From contig JAWKIQ010000003.1 of assembly GCA_041394185.1 (NCBI GenBank), positions 1 through 64,000 of the forward strand: a DNA stretch of 64,000 nucleotides, written 5' to 3'. The stretch comes from Acidimicrobiales bacterium (GTDB lineage: Bacteria > Actinomycetota > Acidimicrobiia > Acidimicrobiales > Poriferisodalaceae). Below are positions 40,281 to 48,776 of this stretch, piece by piece (within the stretch, counting starts at the first letter, position 1; each line of letters begins with the position of its first letter). A model generated the notes under the pieces. The model saw only the letters and a program-made list of their open reading frames with translations. It was not told the DNA's origin and searched no databases. The position numbers and the translations under genes were made by a program.

Positions 40281-41213
40281 CTAGTCGGGAATCACAGCGC
40301 CCTTCTGCGATGTGATGCGCCAGTAGTGCTGAGGCTCGCGGTGGCCCTCGAAGTTGAACACCCACTCCTTGTACGAGCGCGTGTCGTCGAGATCACAGGC
40401 GGCCGTGATGACCTCGTCGCCGTCGGTGCGAGCCTCGGCCACCACCATTCCGGACGGGGCGATGATGCAGCTTCCGCCCATCATCGCCACGCCTTCCTCG
40501 TAGCCGCCGTGGGCCACTCCGACCACCCAGGTGCCGTTCTGGTAGGCCCCGGCCGCCATCACCAGCTCGTTGTGGAACCACGAGTGCCTGTCGTGTTCGG
40601 GTGACGGAGGGTTGTGGATGGGCGTGGTGTAGCCGATGGCTATCAACTCGACGCCCTGGAGCCCCAACGAGCGATAGCTCTCGGGCCAGCGCCTGTCGTT
40701 GCAGATCAGCAACCCGACGATGCCCCCGTGGGCCCGCGCCACCCGGAACCCCTCCTCGACACCGGGCACGTCGAAGTAGCGCTTCTCGAGGTGCTGGAAG
40801 GCGCGCCACGGCTCGTGCTCGCGATGGCCCGGCAGGTGCACCTTGCGATACTTGTGAACGATCTGGCCGGTCTTGTCGACCCAGATGGCGGTGTTGTAGT
40901 GGCGGCCTTCGGGGGTCAACTCTGCATAACCCAATACAAAAGCGATGCCGAGCCGTTTGGCCTCGTCGAACAGGGGCTGGGTCTGTGCGCTTGGCATCTC
41001 GCGCTCGAAGAACGAGTCGACCTCGGCCTGGTCTTCCATGAACCACCGAGGGAAGAACGTGGTCAGCGCCAACTCCGGGAAGATCACCACGTCGCTGCCG
41101 CGCCGATGGGCCTCGCGCATCATAGCGATTAGCCGCTCGACCACCTCGGCACGCGACGCCGAACGCTCGATGGCGCCGACCTGAGCCGCGGCGACGTTGA
41201 CGATTCTGGACAT
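40281..41213 (-). CDS. N-carbamoyl-D-amino-acid hydrolase-like nitrilase-family enzyme
   Basis: 310 residues. The nitrilase catalytic triad is clear: E47 (FPELALTTFFPRW), K124 (YRKVHLPGH) and C171 (ICNDRRWPE). PELALTTFFPRW, HLEKRYF, CNDRRWPE, HNPP and RQPQHY-like EPQHYW are near-diagnostic for D-carbamoylase, which hydrolyses N-carbamoyl-D-amino acids to D-amino acid, CO2 and ammonia. A beta-ureidopropionase is the alternative. It lies 18 bases downstream of an L-carbamoylase-like gene on the same strand, and a hydantoinase lies 15 kb away. This is consistent with hydantoin or pyrimidine breakdown. Confidence 0.85.
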   Translation of the reverse strand: MSRIVNVAAAQVGAIERSASRAEVVERLIAMMREAHRRGSDVVIFPELALTTFFPRWFMEDQAEVDSFFEREMPSAQTQPLFDEAKRLGIAFVLGYAELTPEGRHYNTAIWVDKTGQIVHKYRKVHLPGHREHEPWRAFQHLEKRYFDVPGVEEGFRVARAHGGIVGLLICNDRRWPESYRSLGLQGVELIAIGYTTPIHNPPSPEHDRHSWFHNELVMAAGAYQNGTWVVGVAHGGYEEGVAMMGGSCIIAPSGMVVAEARTDGDEVITAACDLDDTRSYKEWVFNFEGHREPQHYWRITSQKGAVIPD

Positions 41214-41231
41214 TGGACGGTGACTCCTGGC

Positions 41232-42497
41232 TCAAACAGCGGCCGAATGGGCCGATTGTTCTAGATACCCGCTTGCCAACGCGACGACGGTGTCAAGCAA
41301 GACCTGTGCCCCCGCTGCGATGTCGTCGGATGCCGTGAACTCTGCGGGGTTGTGGCTGATACCGGCAACGCTGGGGACGAAGACCATGGCCGACGGGCAC
41401 ACCCTGGCCAGCATCTGGGCATCGTGGCCAGCGCCCGAGGGCATCCGTCTGACCGACAGGCCCCGGGCCCGCGCCGAAGCCTCCACCAGGTCGACCACCG
41501 GCTTGGCAAACACCACGGGCTCGAAGCGGGCCAAGGTCGTCGTAGAGATCAGCACACCCTCGGCCACAGCGAGCTCGTCGAGCCTGAACATCAGTTCGGC
41601 CTCGGCGGCCGCCAAAACCGCCTCGTCGGTGTTGCGAAGATCTACCGTCAACGACGCAGTCGCCGGCACCACGTTGACCAGGTTGGGGTGCAGCTCGATA
41701 CGCCCGGTCGTGGCCACCTGGTCGCCGCCATAGCGCAGTGCCAGTTCGCGAACGAACACCATGATCTCGGCCGCAACATACGCGGGGTCGCGGCGCAGTC
41801 TCATCGGCGTCGTGCCGGCGTGGTTGGACTGGCCAGTGATGTTGACCTCGGTCCACGAGATGCCCTGAACCGACTCGACCGCGCCGATGGTGACGCCCTC
41901 TTCCTCCAGCACCGGGCCCTGCTCGACGTGCATCTCGACAAATGCGTGAGGCGCCATCCCCGGGATCGGAGAGCCGCCCATGTAGCCGATGCGATCGAGC
42001 TCGGCCCCTACGAAGGTGCCGTCGATGCCTTCGGTGCTGAGAGCCTCCTCCAGAGCCATGCCGCCGACATACACCAGGCTTCCCATCATGTCCGGGGCGA
42101 ACCTGGCGCCTTCCTCGTTCGAAAAGAGCGCGACCGCCAACAACGGCCGTTCGAGCTGGGCGCCCGAGTCGATCACGGCCTCGATCACCTCGAGGCCCGC
42201 GAGAACTCCGAGATTGCCGTCGAAACGACCACCTGTAGCAACGGTGTCGATGTGGCTGCCCATCATCACCGGGGCCGTGTCGAAGCCGGGCTGCACGGCG
42301 ACGACGTTTCCAATGCCGTCGACCGAGACCTCGAGCCCCAGATCTCGCATCCACGAGACGACCAGGTCGCGGCCCGCCTTGTCTTCATCGGTGAACGCCA
42401 GCCGGGCGTTGCCGCCACCTTCGATGGGCGAGATCTGATGCAGTGCTTCGATGCGAGCCATGAGCCGGTCGATCGAGATGAGGATCGGTTGTGTCAT
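41232..42497 (-). CDS. M20-family amidohydrolase (N-carbamoyl-L-amino-acid hydrolase / allantoate-type)
   Basis: 421 residues from ATG 42497. Metal-site segments: MMGSHIDTVATGGRFDGNLGVLAGLEVI (about 80-107), ALFSNEEGARFAPDMMGS (about 122-139), HVEQGPVLEEEG (about 190-201), SNHAGTTPMRLRRDP and SGAGHDAQML. This pattern is the HyuC/AllC/beta-ureidopropionase group, which removes a carbamoyl or ureido group from N-carbamoyl amino acids, allantoate or ureidopropionate. The precise substrate is not readable. It sits between the D-carbamoylase-like gene and the phosphoribosyltransferase, in one leftward run. Confidence 0.88.
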   Translation of the reverse strand: MTQPILISIDRLMARIEALHQISPIEGGGNARLAFTDEDKAGRDLVVSWMRDLGLEVSVDGIGNVVAVQPGFDTAPVMMGSHIDTVATGGRFDGNLGVLAGLEVIEAVIDSGAQLERPLLAVALFSNEEGARFAPDMMGSLVYVGGMALEEALSTEGIDGTFVGAELDRIGYMGGSPIPGMAPHAFVEMHVEQGPVLEEEGVTIGAVESVQGISWTEVNITGQSNHAGTTPMRLRRDPAYVAAEIMVFVRELALRYGGDQVATTGRIELHPNLVNVVPATASLTVDLRNTDEAVLAAAEAELMFRLDELAVAEGVLISTTTLARFEPVVFAKPVVDLVEASARARGLSVRRMPSGAGHDAQMLARVCPSAMVFVPSVAGISHNPAEFTASDDIAAGAQVLLDTVVALASGYLEQSAHSAAV

Positions 42498-42507
42498 GGC
42501 AGGCAGA

Positions 42508-43017
42508 TCAGGCGTCGGCCACGTCGAAGCCCTCGGCTCCGTCGACCAGACCTTCGTCGCTCCACGGGAAGTTGATCCACTTGTCCGTGCGCTTCCAGAC
42601 ATATTCGCACTTCACCAGCGAGTGCGACTTCTCGTACAACACCGCGCTGCGAACCTCTCCGGTGTTGTCGAGGCAATGGTCGCGCACCAACTTGAGGGTG
42701 TGCCCGGTGTCGGCCACGTCGTCGGCGATCAACACCTTGCTGTCGGCCAGATCGACGAAGTCGACATATGGCGGCAACATCATCGGCACATCCATGCGTT
42801 CGTCGACACCCGTGTAGTACTCGACGTTCATCACATAGATGTTCTTGACGCCCAACGCGTATCCGAGCGAGGCGGCGGTGAACAGCCCACCACGAGCGAT
42901 GGCGAGAATGATCTCGGGCCGATAACCGCTGTCGGCAATCGACTGCGCCAACGATCGCACGGCCGGGCCATACGTGGCCCATTCGAGAATCTCACGGCCT
43001 TCGGTAGGTTCACCCAC
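42508..43017 (-). CDS. Purine-type phosphoribosyltransferase
   Basis: 169 residues from GTG 43017. The PRPP-binding motif is VLIADDVADTGHTL (about 93-106), with AIARGGLFTAASLGYALG upstream and a C-terminal WINFPW, as in xanthine/hypoxanthine phosphoribosyltransferases. It would salvage a free purine base to its nucleotide. It is the first gene of the leftward run with the two carbamoylases, so purine use is a sensible link. Confidence 0.84.
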   Translation of the reverse strand: MGEPTEGREILEWATYGPAVRSLAQSIADSGYRPEIILAIARGGLFTAASLGYALGVKNIYVMNVEYYTGVDERMDVPMMLPPYVDFVDLADSKVLIADDVADTGHTLKLVRDHCLDNTGEVRSAVLYEKSHSLVKCEYVWKRTDKWINFPWSDEGLVDGAEGFDVADA

Positions 43018-43091
43018 GAATCAAGCTCCATCGTCTAGTCCCGGGTTCGCGAATCTAGCTGTTTTATTGGTGCTAGTTCGCGCCCTTCGGG

Positions 43092-43228
43092 CGCTCATAC
43101 GCACATCGATCTGCGCCACTCCTCGCCGAAGGCTCGTCCCTACCGACGCTCATAAGCACATCGATCTGCGCCACTCCTCGCCGAAGGCTCGTCCCTACCA
43201 ACGCTCATACGCGCATCGATCTGCGCCA
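43092..43228 (+). repeat. 55-base tandem repeat, about 2.5 copies, upstream of the subtilase gene
   Basis: CGCTCATA begins at 43092, 43147 and 43202, an exact 55-base period. Units one and two differ at only a few bases; the third ends after about 27. The array fills most of the 243-base gap between the divergent phosphoribosyltransferase and subtilase genes, where both promoters should lie. The gene at 43261 begins 33 bases after it. Confidence 0.9.
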
Positions 43229-43260
43229 TCTCGCTCTCAAGCCCGACCGCAGTCGCGCCG

Positions 43261-46200
43261 ATGGAGACCGAGCTGTCCCCGTCGCGGGCCGTGGGAGTGA
43301 GTAGTGGAATCGTGAAGAAGCTCAAGGGAACACCTGGGTTCGTGGCCTTCGTCGTCGTCTGCCTGTGTGGCATGTACCTGGCGACCGGTCTTCGTGGGGG
43401 TGAGCCGCAGGCGGCCGCAGCGCCCGCGCAGAACTTCGACGATTCGGGCGTGTACGAACCTGGCGCGCCGGTCGACGACGGCTACAACCGTCTGCTGGTG
43501 GACGTTCCGGCTGAACCCGAAGCCAGGACCGTGTCCTCGACCTCGGAGTTCTTGACAGAGGAGGGCGTCGACCTCGGCGTTCTCGACGGCCAAGACGACA
43601 GCGCCGTCATCGAGAATGTCGACGGCGAGCTGGTCGCCACGTACCCCGACGGCTCGTCGATAGTCCTCACCGCCGATGAGACCGACGAAGGCCCCGGCAT
43701 CGACGCGGTCATCGCCGAGCTGGAGGCAGACCCCGAGGTGGTCGAGGTCCGCAAGATCGACGACCAGACGATCGCCGTCACCACCACCCGCAACGCCGAC
43801 GAGATCGGCACCATGGTGGGTCTGACGGTCAACCCCGACGAACCCACAGAAGCCTTCGAGACCGATCCGTACTTCGCATACCAGTGGGGTCTCGAGAACA
43901 CCGGGCAGGACTCGGGTTATGTCGACGATGCCGACGTGGATGCCCCTGACGCCTGGGCGACGTCCAGCCGGGGAAGCGGAATCGTGGTTGCCGTGCTTGA
44001 CTCGGGCGTCGACTTCGGCCACCCAGACCTGGGATCGCGCCGTTGGACCAACACCGACGAGAACTGTGGCAACGGCGTGGACGACGACGCCAACGGCTAC
44101 GTCGATGACTGCCACGGTTGGGACTTCATGTTCAACGACGCCTCACCGTGGGACGGCAACAACAACTTCCACGGGACCCACGTCGCAGGCATCATCGCCG
44201 CCTCCAACGACAACGTCGGAGTGGTCGGTATGGCGGCCAACGCCACGATCATGGACGTCCGAATCCTCGATTCGCAGGGACGCGGCTACACCAGCGCCTT
44301 CGCCGCCGGCATCCGCTATGCCGTCGACAACGGCGCCGACGTCATCAACATGAGCGTCGGCACCAACCCCGGTGTGCCACGCGAATACCTGGCACCAGTC
44401 GAAGCTGCCGTGCAGTACGCGCGCGCAAACGGGGTCGTCATCGTCGCCGCCGCCGGCAACAGCAACGTCGACGTCGACACCCAGTACGTTTGGCCCGCTT
44501 CGTTCGGGCGCTACTACGACAATGTCGCCACCATCGCCGCCACGGACTACGCCGACAGCCGCTCGAGCTTCTCGAACTACGGAGCCCAGACGGTGGTTCT
44601 GGGAGCACCGGGCAGCCGCATCCTTTCGGCAACCCTCGGCAACAACTGGTCATACGCCAGCGGCACGTCGATGGCTGCGCCGATGTTCGCGGGCGCTGTG
44701 GCGCTGCTGTACGGCGATGGATTGGCGGGCTCGCCGGCCGAAGCGATCGAACAGTTGGTCGCCAGTGCCGATCCGGTTCCGTCGCTGGACGGACGCGCAC
44801 GCAATGCAGGACGCCTGAATGTAGGTGCGCTCTATTCGGCAACCCCGATCGACCCGGTGCGGGTCGAGGCCACCGGCCTTCACTCGCTCAATGCCGGGTC
44901 CGACATCGACGCCAGCCTGAACATCCGGGTCAACGACGTCGAGGGTTTCGCCGCCCAGGAGTTCCGCTGGGAGGCACGCCTGCTGACCGCTGTCGAGGGC
45001 CAGGCGCACGGCGTACTCGAGCACCCTATTTCGGTGAACGGCGTCGACACCCTGACGAACGGCCAGGCCCTGTTCGCCCTGTCGGGTAACACCTCGCTGA
45101 TAGCCGACCCCAGCGCGGCCACCGAGGGCAGCCGCATCGACCTGGGCACCAAGCTGCCCGCAGGGTCCTATGCACTGATCGTCGAGGCGGTTGCCGCAGA
45201 CGACCCGACGATGATCCTGGCGCCCCCGTCGATGCTGTTCTTCGACGTCGCGCCGGCGCCAGAGGTGCCCGACACCACGACACCGGCTACCGATGGTCCC
45301 ACCACCACGACCGAAGCGGGCGTGACGACGACCACGATCGCAGAATCGCCCACGACCATCGCGGGCTCGCCGTCGACAACCATCGAGGACGACGACCGTG
45401 ACGACGACGACCGTGACGACGACGACCGTGACGACGACGACCGCGAAGACCGCGACCGCGGCCGCCGCGGCAACCGTCCGCCGGGCATCACGCCGTCGAG
45501 CACCATTCCCGACATCCCGCCTCCGGCCCGTGACCGGGTTCCCGATCGCTTCCGCGACGGCTGGGACTGGACACCGACGACATCGACCACCACCACAACG
45601 GTGCCGTCCACCGACGGGCCCACCAGCACCACCCAGCCGGGCGTGACGTCGACCACCTCGGTTGCCACCACGGTTCCGGGCAACACCACCACCACGGTGT
45701 TCGGCTCGCCGTCGACCACGTCGGTCAGCACCACCACACCCGGGTCGAGCACCACCAGCGTGGTGCCCACGACGGCCTTGGCTACCACGTCGTCGACAAC
45801 GGGCCCAACCACAACAACGACCCAGCCCAACCGCAACGGCGTGTGGGAGATAACCGCCGTCGCCCCCAACTCGGCCCCCGTGGGCGTGTCGGGCGGTTAC
45901 GCCGGCATCACCGGCATGTTCCCATCGACACCACGCGTGTTCTTCGGCAGCGTCGAGGTGACACCCACGGTGGCCAGCCGGTCTTACCTGCTGGTACCCA
46001 TCCCGGTGGCAACACAGCCAGGAGCGGTCGACATCAGCCTGCGCATCGATTCTTCGATCGTGCTGCTGATGGAGGACGCCTTCACCTATACCGGGTCGGC
46101 GGTTACGACAACAACGGTCGCTGGAAGCGATCCGGGTGACGCGCCTGGCGGTGGCGACACTCCAGGCACCACCACTCCGTCCAGCACACCCGATGGGCAG

Positions 46201-46662
46201 CCCGGTACACCTGGTGACGGCGGCGATGGTGTCACAACCACGACCCAGGCGGGCACCACACCCACCACAGACGGCACCTCGCCCACCACCGTGGTAGGCG
46301 GGCCCACACCCACCACCGTGCTGGGAGACTCACCGACCACCACCGTCGTGGACGGGCCGACGCCCACCACCCAGCCGGGCGCCCCTGACACCACCCAGCC
46401 CGGCACGCCGGGTCCGGGCGACACCACGACCACCACCATCGGGTCGGGCCCCAACCCCAGCACGCCCACGACTGTCGCACCGGCGCCGTCGGGCAAGCGA
46501 GGGCTGCGCCCCACATACGGGTTCGGCGCCTCGTTCGTCACCGCCGACGGCCTGACCGTTGCCCCCGTCGAGGAGCCGTCGAACCCCACGGGCGACGTTC
46601 CGACCATCGAATGGCCCAGCCTGGCGTGCACCCCGGCCAGCTGCTCGGGCCGCTCGATGTGA
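43261..46662 (+). CDS. Secreted subtilisin-like serine protease with Thr-rich C-terminal region
   Basis: 1133 residues from ATG 43261; GTG starts at about residues 11-13 are alternatives. A basic segment and helix (KKLKGTPGFVAFVVVCLCGMYLATGL, about 19-44) direct export. A propeptide-like region precedes a peptidase S8 domain (about 205-520) with the triad D247 (VLDSGVDFGHPDLG), H304 (NFHGTHVAG) and S470 (GTSMAAPMFAG). Then follow a beta-domain (about 540-660), a Thr-rich linker, a repeat of Asp-Asp-Asp-Arg, more TTT/PTTT linkers, an IPT/TIG-like domain (about 858-945), further Thr-Pro repeats and a terminal segment with two Cys (ACTPASC). It is probably a surface or released protease. Confidence 0.88.
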   Translation: METELSPSRAVGVSSGIVKKLKGTPGFVAFVVVCLCGMYLATGLRGGEPQAAAAPAQNFDDSGVYEPGAPVDDGYNRLLVDVPAEPEARTVSSTSEFLTEEGVDLGVLDGQDDSAVIENVDGELVATYPDGSSIVLTADETDEGPGIDAVIAELEADPEVVEVRKIDDQTIAVTTTRNADEIGTMVGLTVNPDEPTEAFETDPYFAYQWGLENTGQDSGYVDDADVDAPDAWATSSRGSGIVVAVLDSGVDFGHPDLGSRRWTNTDENCGNGVDDDANGYVDDCHGWDFMFNDASPWDGNNNFHGTHVAGIIAASNDNVGVVGMAANATIMDVRILDSQGRGYTSAFAAGIRYAVDNGADVINMSVGTNPGVPREYLAPVEAAVQYARANGVVIVAAAGNSNVDVDTQYVWPASFGRYYDNVATIAATDYADSRSSFSNYGAQTVVLGAPGSRILSATLGNNWSYASGTSMAAPMFAGAVALLYGDGLAGSPAEAIEQLVASADPVPSLDGRARNAGRLNVGALYSATPIDPVRVEATGLHSLNAGSDIDASLNIRVNDVEGFAAQEFRWEARLLTAVEGQAHGVLEHPISVNGVDTLTNGQALFALSGNTSLIADPSAATEGSRIDLGTKLPAGSYALIVEAVAADDPTMILAPPSMLFFDVAPAPEVPDTTTPATDGPTTTTEAGVTTTTIAESPTTIAGSPSTTIEDDDRDDDDRDDDDRDDDDREDRDRGRRGNRPPGITPSSTIPDIPPPARDRVPDRFRDGWDWTPTTSTTTTTVPSTDGPTSTTQPGVTSTTSVATTVPGNTTTTVFGSPSTTSVSTTTPGSSTTSVVPTTALATTSSTTGPTTTTTQPNRNGVWEITAVAPNSAPVGVSGGYAGITGMFPSTPRVFFGSVEVTPTVASRSYLLVPIPVATQPGAVDISLRIDSSIVLLMEDAFTYTGSAVTTTTVAGSDPGDAPGGGDTPGTTTPSSTPDGQPGTPGDGGDGVTTTTQAGTTPTTDGTSPTTVVGGPTPTTVLGDSPTTTVVDGPTPTTQPGAPDTTQPGTPGPGDTTTTTIGSGPNPSTPTTVAPAPSGKRGLRPTYGFGASFVTADGLTVAPVEEPSNPTGDVPTIEWPSLACTPASCSGRSM

Positions 46663-46666
46663 ATTC

Positions 46667-46704
46667 ACCGGTGAGTCGGGTGCCCCTCCACCCGGCTCAC
46701 CGGT
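46667..46704. terminator. Bidirectional terminator hairpin between convergent genes
   Basis: ACCGGTGAG-T-CGGGTG (46667-46682), loop CCCCTC, CACCCG-G-CTCACCGGT (46689-46704): 15 pairs with one mismatch. It lies 4 bases after the subtilase stop and 33 bases past the end of the leftward operon, so it can serve both. No long T-run is seen. Confidence 0.7.
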
Positions 46705-46737
46705 TGAGGGTCTGCAAACGCGCTGGCGCCGCAGGTT

Positions 46738-46995
46738 TCAGGCGAGATCGATAGCTGTCTCGGTGACCTGAAGGGTCACCCGTGTTGCTCCGGTGGCCAA
46801 CGCGGCGCCGGTGATGTGCGACATCGCCGACAGCACAAGGGCGTCGGTTCCCTCAGCTGTGGTGCCGAAGGGCCCAACAGCGACCTCCAGGCCGGCTTCT
46901 TCTGCAGCCTCGATGGCAGCCACCACATGGGGGCCCGGATTGGCGTCGACGAACGGCTCGATTGTTAGTTCCAGCTTGAGCCTCTTGTTGGTCAT
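46738..46995 (-). CDS. Thiamine-binding (YkoF/DUF77-type) small protein
   Basis: 85 residues from ATG 46995, overlapping the upstream stop (ATGA). The ferredoxin-like MTH1187/YkoF fold is suggested by KLELTIEPFVDANPGPHVVAAIEAAEEAGLEVAVGPFGTTAEG and a C-terminal GATRVTLQVTETAID. Proteins of this family bind thiamine or its hydroxymethylpyrimidine part, or are of unknown role. It is the last gene of the leftward operon. A link to pyrimidine-ring compounds would suit the surrounding amidohydrolases (inference). Confidence 0.75.
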   Translation of the reverse strand: MTNKRLKLELTIEPFVDANPGPHVVAAIEAAEEAGLEVAVGPFGTTAEGTDALVLSAMSHITGAALATGATRVTLQVTETAIDLA

Positions 46996-47381
46996 CGCCG
47001 CTCCCGATTGTTGGGCGTCGTGTCTCGAGCGTTCAAGTAGTTGTAGACCGTGAACCGGCTGACATCTAGCCGATCGGCGACGTCCTCGGCGGCTTTGCGG
47101 ATCACGAATGCCCCCAGATCGTCGAGCCGGGCCACGACCGCCTGTTTGTCTTCCCTGTCGAGATCTGCCAGTGGCGATCCGTATTCGACCTCCAGCGAGT
47201 CGAGCAACCGCTCCAGGGCATCGTGCAGGCCCGGCTGGCGAAACCCGCCAACCACCTCGCCCTGCCACCTCAGTGGGATGTCGCCAGGCTGCATCTCGAT
47301 CGGTTCGACCAGTACTGCACCAAGTGCATCTGCCACAGGCTCCAGAGCCCGGCGTAGAGGATGGTCTGGGGTCATCTCCAC
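46992..47381 (-). CDS. YheO-type HTH regulator, short form
   Basis: 129 residues from GTG 47381, which has an AGGA site; ATG 47375 is an alternative. The C-terminal region (REDKQAVVARLDDLGAFVIRKAAEDVADRLDVSRFTVYNYLN, about 73-116) is the HTH_22 domain of the YheO family. The N-terminal part is a short alpha/beta region rather than a full PAS domain. It probably regulates this catabolic operon. It lies 17 bases after the deaminase-like gene. Confidence 0.72.
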   Translation of the reverse strand: MEMTPDHPLRRALEPVADALGAVLVEPIEMQPGDIPLRWQGEVVGGFRQPGLHDALERLLDSLEVEYGSPLADLDREDKQAVVARLDDLGAFVIRKAAEDVADRLDVSRFTVYNYLNARDTTPNNRERR

Positions 47382-47398
47382 AACGTCCTGCTATGGCT

Positions 47399-48775
47399 TC
47401 ATCGCTGCAAGGCCTGGGCGACGCTGCGATGCTGGGCAAGGCGCTCTTCGACCGCCGAGCTCACCAACAGGCCGTTGTCGACTATGACCTGCCCGGCCAC
47501 GATGGTGGTGCGAGCCTTGGTGGGCCCACACCGCAGCCAGGCCTCGATGGGGTCCGACAGAGCGCCTGCAAACTGCAACCCGTCGAGCGCCCAGATGGCC
47601 AGGTCACCAACGGCACCAACCGACAACTCGCCCAGCTCGCCCTGGCGGCCCAGACAAGCTGCGCCGCCTGTGGTTGCCATCTCGAGCGCGTCGCGCGACG
47701 ACATCAGCGACCTGGAGCCGTCCAGAAACCCCTTCAGCCGACCGCTGAGCATGGCGTTGCGCGCCTCGGTCCACATGCTGCCCGAATCGGCCGAGGCCGA
47801 GCCGTCACAGCCCAGGCCCACTGGCGCGCCGGCGGCGCGGAGCTTGGCCACGGGCGCAACGCCCGTACCCAGAATCATGTTCGAGCTGGGACAGTGGGCA
47901 ACCCCCACGCCCCATGCGCCCAGCCTGGCGATCTCGGAGTCGTCGGGCTGCACGCAGTGGGCAATCCACGAACGGTCGCTACCCCATCCGACGTTTTCGA
48001 AGTGGTCGATGGGCCTCACCCCGAACATCTCGATGCAGAAGTCGTCCTCGTCGATGTCTTCGGCCAAGTGTGTGTGAAGCCTGACGTCCAGGCGCTCGGC
48101 AAGCTCGGCAGTGCGGGCCATCAGCTCGGCGGTGACCGAGAACGGCGAACACGGAGCCAGCGCTATGCGCACCATCGCGCCGTGGTTGCGGTCGTGATGG
48201 CGTTCGACGGCCTCCTGCGACTGAGCCAGGATCGTGTCGTCGTCCTGCACCACCGAGTCGGGTGGCAAGCCGCCGTCCTTCTCGGACAGGCTCATCGACC
48301 CACGGGTGGGGTGGAATCGAAAACCCAGCTCGGTGGCGGCTGCGATCTCGGCCGACAGCAGGTCGCCACCGCCGGCCGGGTGCACGTAGAGGTGGTCGGT
48401 CGATGTGGTGCACCCCGACTCGGCCAGCTCGGCCAGACCTACCCACGCCGAGATGTACGCGGCCTCCTCATCGAGGCGGGCCCACTTGGGGTAAAGGGTC
48501 TTCAGCCAGTGGAACAGGTTGCCATCGAGCGCCGGACCGTAGGCGCGGGTGAGGTTCTGGTACAGGTGATGATGGGTGTTGACCAGCCCCGGGGTCACCA
48601 GGCATCCGGCGGCATCGATGGTTCGCTCGGCGCTTGGCTCGGCGCCAGGGCCACCCACCCCTACGACCATGCCGTCGCTGATGGCAACCCATCCGCCGGG
48701 CAACTCTCGCCGCTCGGCGTCGACGGTGGCCAGCAGATCGGCGCCCTTCACCAACAGGTCGACCGGTTGGTCCAC
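47399..48775 (-). CDS. 8-oxoguanine deaminase-like amidohydrolase
   Basis: 458 residues from GTG 48775. Metal-binding TPGLVNTHHHLYQNLTRA (H68-H70), LFHWLKTLYPKWARLDEE, LHTHLAEDIDEDDF and LGCDGSASADSG give the family. The LYPKW and GCTTSTDHLYVHP segments match the 8-oxoguanine deaminase/AtzB-like group, which deaminates oxidised guanine (or s-triazines) and gives urate from 8-oxoguanine. Cytoplasmic, one divalent metal. It is in an operon with a molybdenum hydroxylase, as in purine catabolism. Confidence 0.82.
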   Translation of the reverse strand: MDQPVDLLVKGADLLATVDAERRELPGGWVAISDGMVVGVGGPGAEPSAERTIDAAGCLVTPGLVNTHHHLYQNLTRAYGPALDGNLFHWLKTLYPKWARLDEEAAYISAWVGLAELAESGCTTSTDHLYVHPAGGGDLLSAEIAAATELGFRFHPTRGSMSLSEKDGGLPPDSVVQDDDTILAQSQEAVERHHDRNHGAMVRIALAPCSPFSVTAELMARTAELAERLDVRLHTHLAEDIDEDDFCIEMFGVRPIDHFENVGWGSDRSWIAHCVQPDDSEIARLGAWGVGVAHCPSSNMILGTGVAPVAKLRAAGAPVGLGCDGSASADSGSMWTEARNAMLSGRLKGFLDGSRSLMSSRDALEMATTGGAACLGRQGELGELSVGAVGDLAIWALDGLQFAGALSDPIEAWLRCGPTKARTTIVAGQVIVDNGLLVSSAVEERLAQHRSVAQALQR

Positions 48776-48776
48776 G

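Noticed and set aside
40281..41213. General aliphatic nitrilase
   Set aside because: The Cys environment CNDRRWPE and TTFFPRW are carbamoylase features and are not those of nitrile-cleaving enzymes.
42508..43017. Adenine phosphoribosyltransferase
   Set aside because: Length and the C-terminal WINFPW segment fit xanthine/hypoxanthine-type enzymes better, so no gene symbol was given.
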